Source: an uncultured Collinsella sp. (GTDB lineage: Bacteria; Actinomycetota; Coriobacteriia; Coriobacteriales; Coriobacteriaceae). Taken from it: a DNA stretch of 16,878 bases. The notes under the pieces are model-generated. The model ran no database searches and was not told where the DNA came from. It worked only from the letters and a program-made list of their open reading frames with translations. The stretch's first letter is position 1. Every line of letters starts with the position of its first letter. The DNA lies in contig CALHWR010000159.1 in assembly GCA_938036665.1 (NCBI GenBank), positions 1-16,878 on the forward strand, in the 5' to 3' direction. Made by a program: the position numbers and the translations under genes. Below, one piece after another: positions 15,625 through 16,878 of this stretch.

Positions 15625-15640
15625 CAGCGACGAGTCGCTG
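15625..15640 (-). terminator. Stem-loop just after the Trm9-like gene
   Basis: CAGCGA and TCGCTG form a 6-bp stem with a 4-nt loop, 4 bp beyond the methyltransferase stop codon. No T tract follows, so termination would be partial at best and read-through into trmB remains likely. Confidence 0.25.
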
Positions 15641-15644
15641 ACGC

Positions 15645-16517
15645 CTATAGACGCTTGAGAATCACGTAACGGTTGAGATCGCCGCTGCGACCGTCGGCAT
15701 GGAAGCGCTCAAGCTCGCGCACGGGGACCTCGCCGCTCTTGTAGAACGTACGGACGCCGCGCACCAGGTCGGTGATCTGCTGATCGTCAAAGTGATGGCA
15801 ATAGCGGTAGGCGTGGCGGTCGTTTTGCCAGCCAATGAGGTGGTCACCGGCTTCAAACTGCGCGGAATCGTAACCCTCAAACGGCGGGGTGAGCTCGGCG
15901 CGGGCCTCGGCACGAACGGCCTTGCGCGCCATGCGCCCGTCGTTCATAAACTCCCAAAAGCTGATGGCGATGATGCCGCCTGGGCGCGTCTGGCGCACCA
16001 GGGCGTCGAGCACGCGTACGCGGTACTCGCACGACGGCACGTGGTGCATAAATCCAAAGCAGACCGAGATGTCGGCGAGCGGGGCGTTGAAAAGCACGTC
16101 GGGTGTCTTGGCGGGGTTGAGCTTCATGAGGGCGTCGAGCACATCGAGTTCCTGGAAGTGCAGGTTGGGAATGCGCAGGGCGTGACCGTGCGCATCGATA
16201 GCCAAATCCTGACACGAGTCAACACCATAGAACTCAAACGGGCAACTGGCGTCTGCCGAGGGGTTTGTGCCGTCGACGCCCTTGGCGGCAAGTGCGCCGC
16301 CGGCGGCAAAGTTCTCGAATCGCATATTGCCGCAGGCGAGATCGAAGACGCGGACGGGATGCTCGATCGTGGCGACGTCGAGCTGCTCGAGCGCTATGTC
16401 CATGGTGCGTACCCAGCCGGGCCACGGTGCCTGGCGCGTATCGGAGAAGGAGGCGGAGTGCTCGCGATAGAACGTATTGTTGAGCTGAATGAGCGATGAG
16501 GCGAAATCGCGGTTCAC
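15645..16517 (-). CDS. Trm9-like SAM-dependent methyltransferase
   Basis: A class I methyltransferase: motif I VFDLACGNMRFENF (57-70), acidic Asp100 in YGVD, and FGFMHHVP (154-161). The N-terminal FSDTRQAPWPGW (24-35) and the late GDHLIGW...YRYCHHFDDQQI segment (224-247) match the layout of the Trm9/ABH8 family, which methylates wobble uridine side chains in eukaryotic tRNA. A tRNA substrate is therefore the best guess, supported by trmB next door, but is unproven. The start is uncertain. GTG 16517 (290 residues) has GGAGGGAG 9 nt upstream and lies downstream of a strong promoter; ATG 16565 and ATG 16640 are in frame, but the first lacks a ribosome binding site and the second lies inside the -10 box. 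Confidence 0.75.
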   Translation of the reverse strand: MNRDFASSLIQLNNTFYREHSASFSDTRQAPWPGWVRTMDIALEQLDVATIEHPVRVFDLACGNMRFENFAAGGALAAKGVDGTNPSADASCPFEFYGVDSCQDLAIDAHGHALRIPNLHFQELDVLDALMKLNPAKTPDVLFNAPLADISVCFGFMHHVPSCEYRVRVLDALVRQTRPGGIIAISFWEFMNDGRMARKAVRAEARAELTPPFEGYDSAQFEAGDHLIGWQNDRHAYRYCHHFDDQQITDLVRGVRTFYKSGEVPVRELERFHADGRSGDLNRYVILKRL

Positions 16518-16637
16518 GGCGCGGAACTCCCTCCGTTGGCGGTGCGGAATAAACAGTACGACCATACTACCGTTAACGCCGCAACGGGGACAACCGAGCT
16601 GCGGGTCATTGCTTTGTTTGGACACATTTCCGCAGCT

Positions 16638-16666
16638 CATATATGCCCGCAACCGCCGGTTGTCAA
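16638..16666 (-). promoter_or_regulatory. Strong promoter of the Trm9-like gene
   Basis: On the minus strand, a consensus TTGACA (16661-16666), a 17-nt spacer and TATATG (16638-16643) form a near-ideal sigma-70-type promoter. The start point would be near 16631, which leaves about 110 nt of leader before GTG 16517 and excludes the in-frame ATG at 16640. Confidence 0.65.
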
Positions 16667-16784
16667 AAATCTCACTAGAATAGGTGGCATGCTTTTGACG
16701 GTGGCGGATAGATTTTTAACTGTGCAAGGCGCCTTAAGAACAAAAACGGTCCGGCGGCACGGCTGGCATCGCATAGGAGGAACC

Positions 16785-16878
16785 ATGAATGTAGAAACTG
16801 CGCAGCGGCTCGCCGACCTTCGTCGCAGCAAGGGTTTTAGCCAAGAAGGGCTGGCGCGAAAGCTGGGGCTGTCGCGCC
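16785..16878 (+). CDS. XRE-family helix-turn-helix regulator, 5' part
   Basis: Only the first 31 residues are in the window; the gene runs off the right edge. They read as the start of a Cro/C1-type helix-turn-helix (RLADLRRSKGFSQEGLARKLGLSR), with helices 1 to 3 in the usual order, so the DNA-binding domain is N-terminal. AGGAGG lies 4 nt before the ATG. TTGACG at 16695-16700 may be its -35 box, with only a weak -10 near 16716-16721. It is divergent from the Trm9-like methyltransferase, so it might regulate that gene, but the target is unknown. Confidence 0.85.
   Translation, partial: MNVETAQRLADLRRSKGFSQEGLARKLGLSR

Overview
The window reads as a chromosomal segment of a high-GC, anaerobic, Gram-positive-type bacterium. 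The best guess is a Coriobacteriia member close to Collinsella. That guess rests on gene content (PdxS/PdxT with a divergent MocR-type regulator, a reverse-type rubrerythrin, a Ski2-like helicase with a long C-terminal region, Rex-like operators) and on purine-rich Shine-Dalgarno sites; it is not proven by a marker gene. No rRNA, tRNA, CRISPR array or transposase gene is visible.

Layout. Positions 1-323 hold no gene but two dense palindromic units. Then come pdxT and pdxS (minus strand, one operon making pyridoxal 5'-phosphate) and, divergently, a GntR/aminotransferase-type regulator (likely PdxR). From 3397 to 4939 a nuclease-like gene, broken by a single-base slip in a run of nine T, lies between two same-orientation copies of a 123-bp palindromic repeat. 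Next are a minus-strand reverse rubrerythrin with a clear terminator and, divergently, an iron alcohol dehydrogenase plus aldehyde dehydrogenase pair preceded by two Rex-like operators. A run of plus-strand genes follows: a HIRAN-domain protein, a 59-residue charged protein, a metallophosphoesterase and a coiled-coil DUF2130 protein with a nuclease-like D...ExK signature. A convergent terminator separates these from a minus-strand DEAD/DEAH helicase. A third copy of the 123-bp repeat follows, then trmB and a Trm9-like methyltransferase (both minus strand), and the start of an XRE-type regulator running off the right edge.

How the genes fit together. The pdx block is a self-contained cofactor module with its own regulator. 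The alcohol/aldehyde dehydrogenase pair is probably tuned by the NADH/NAD+ ratio through Rex. Rubrerythrin protects against peroxide in an anaerobe. The right end groups RNA-related functions (helicase, TrmB, Trm9-like methyltransferase).

The most unusual signal is the 123-bp repeat family at 3397-3519, 4817-4939 and 14498-14620. All three copies are exactly the same length, have 16-18 bp inverted ends carrying stop codons in all three frames, share an invariant central motif, and have an internal stem in which bases differ between copies while pairing is kept. Two copies flank the slipped nuclease-like gene and supply the stop codons of pdxR and of that gene.
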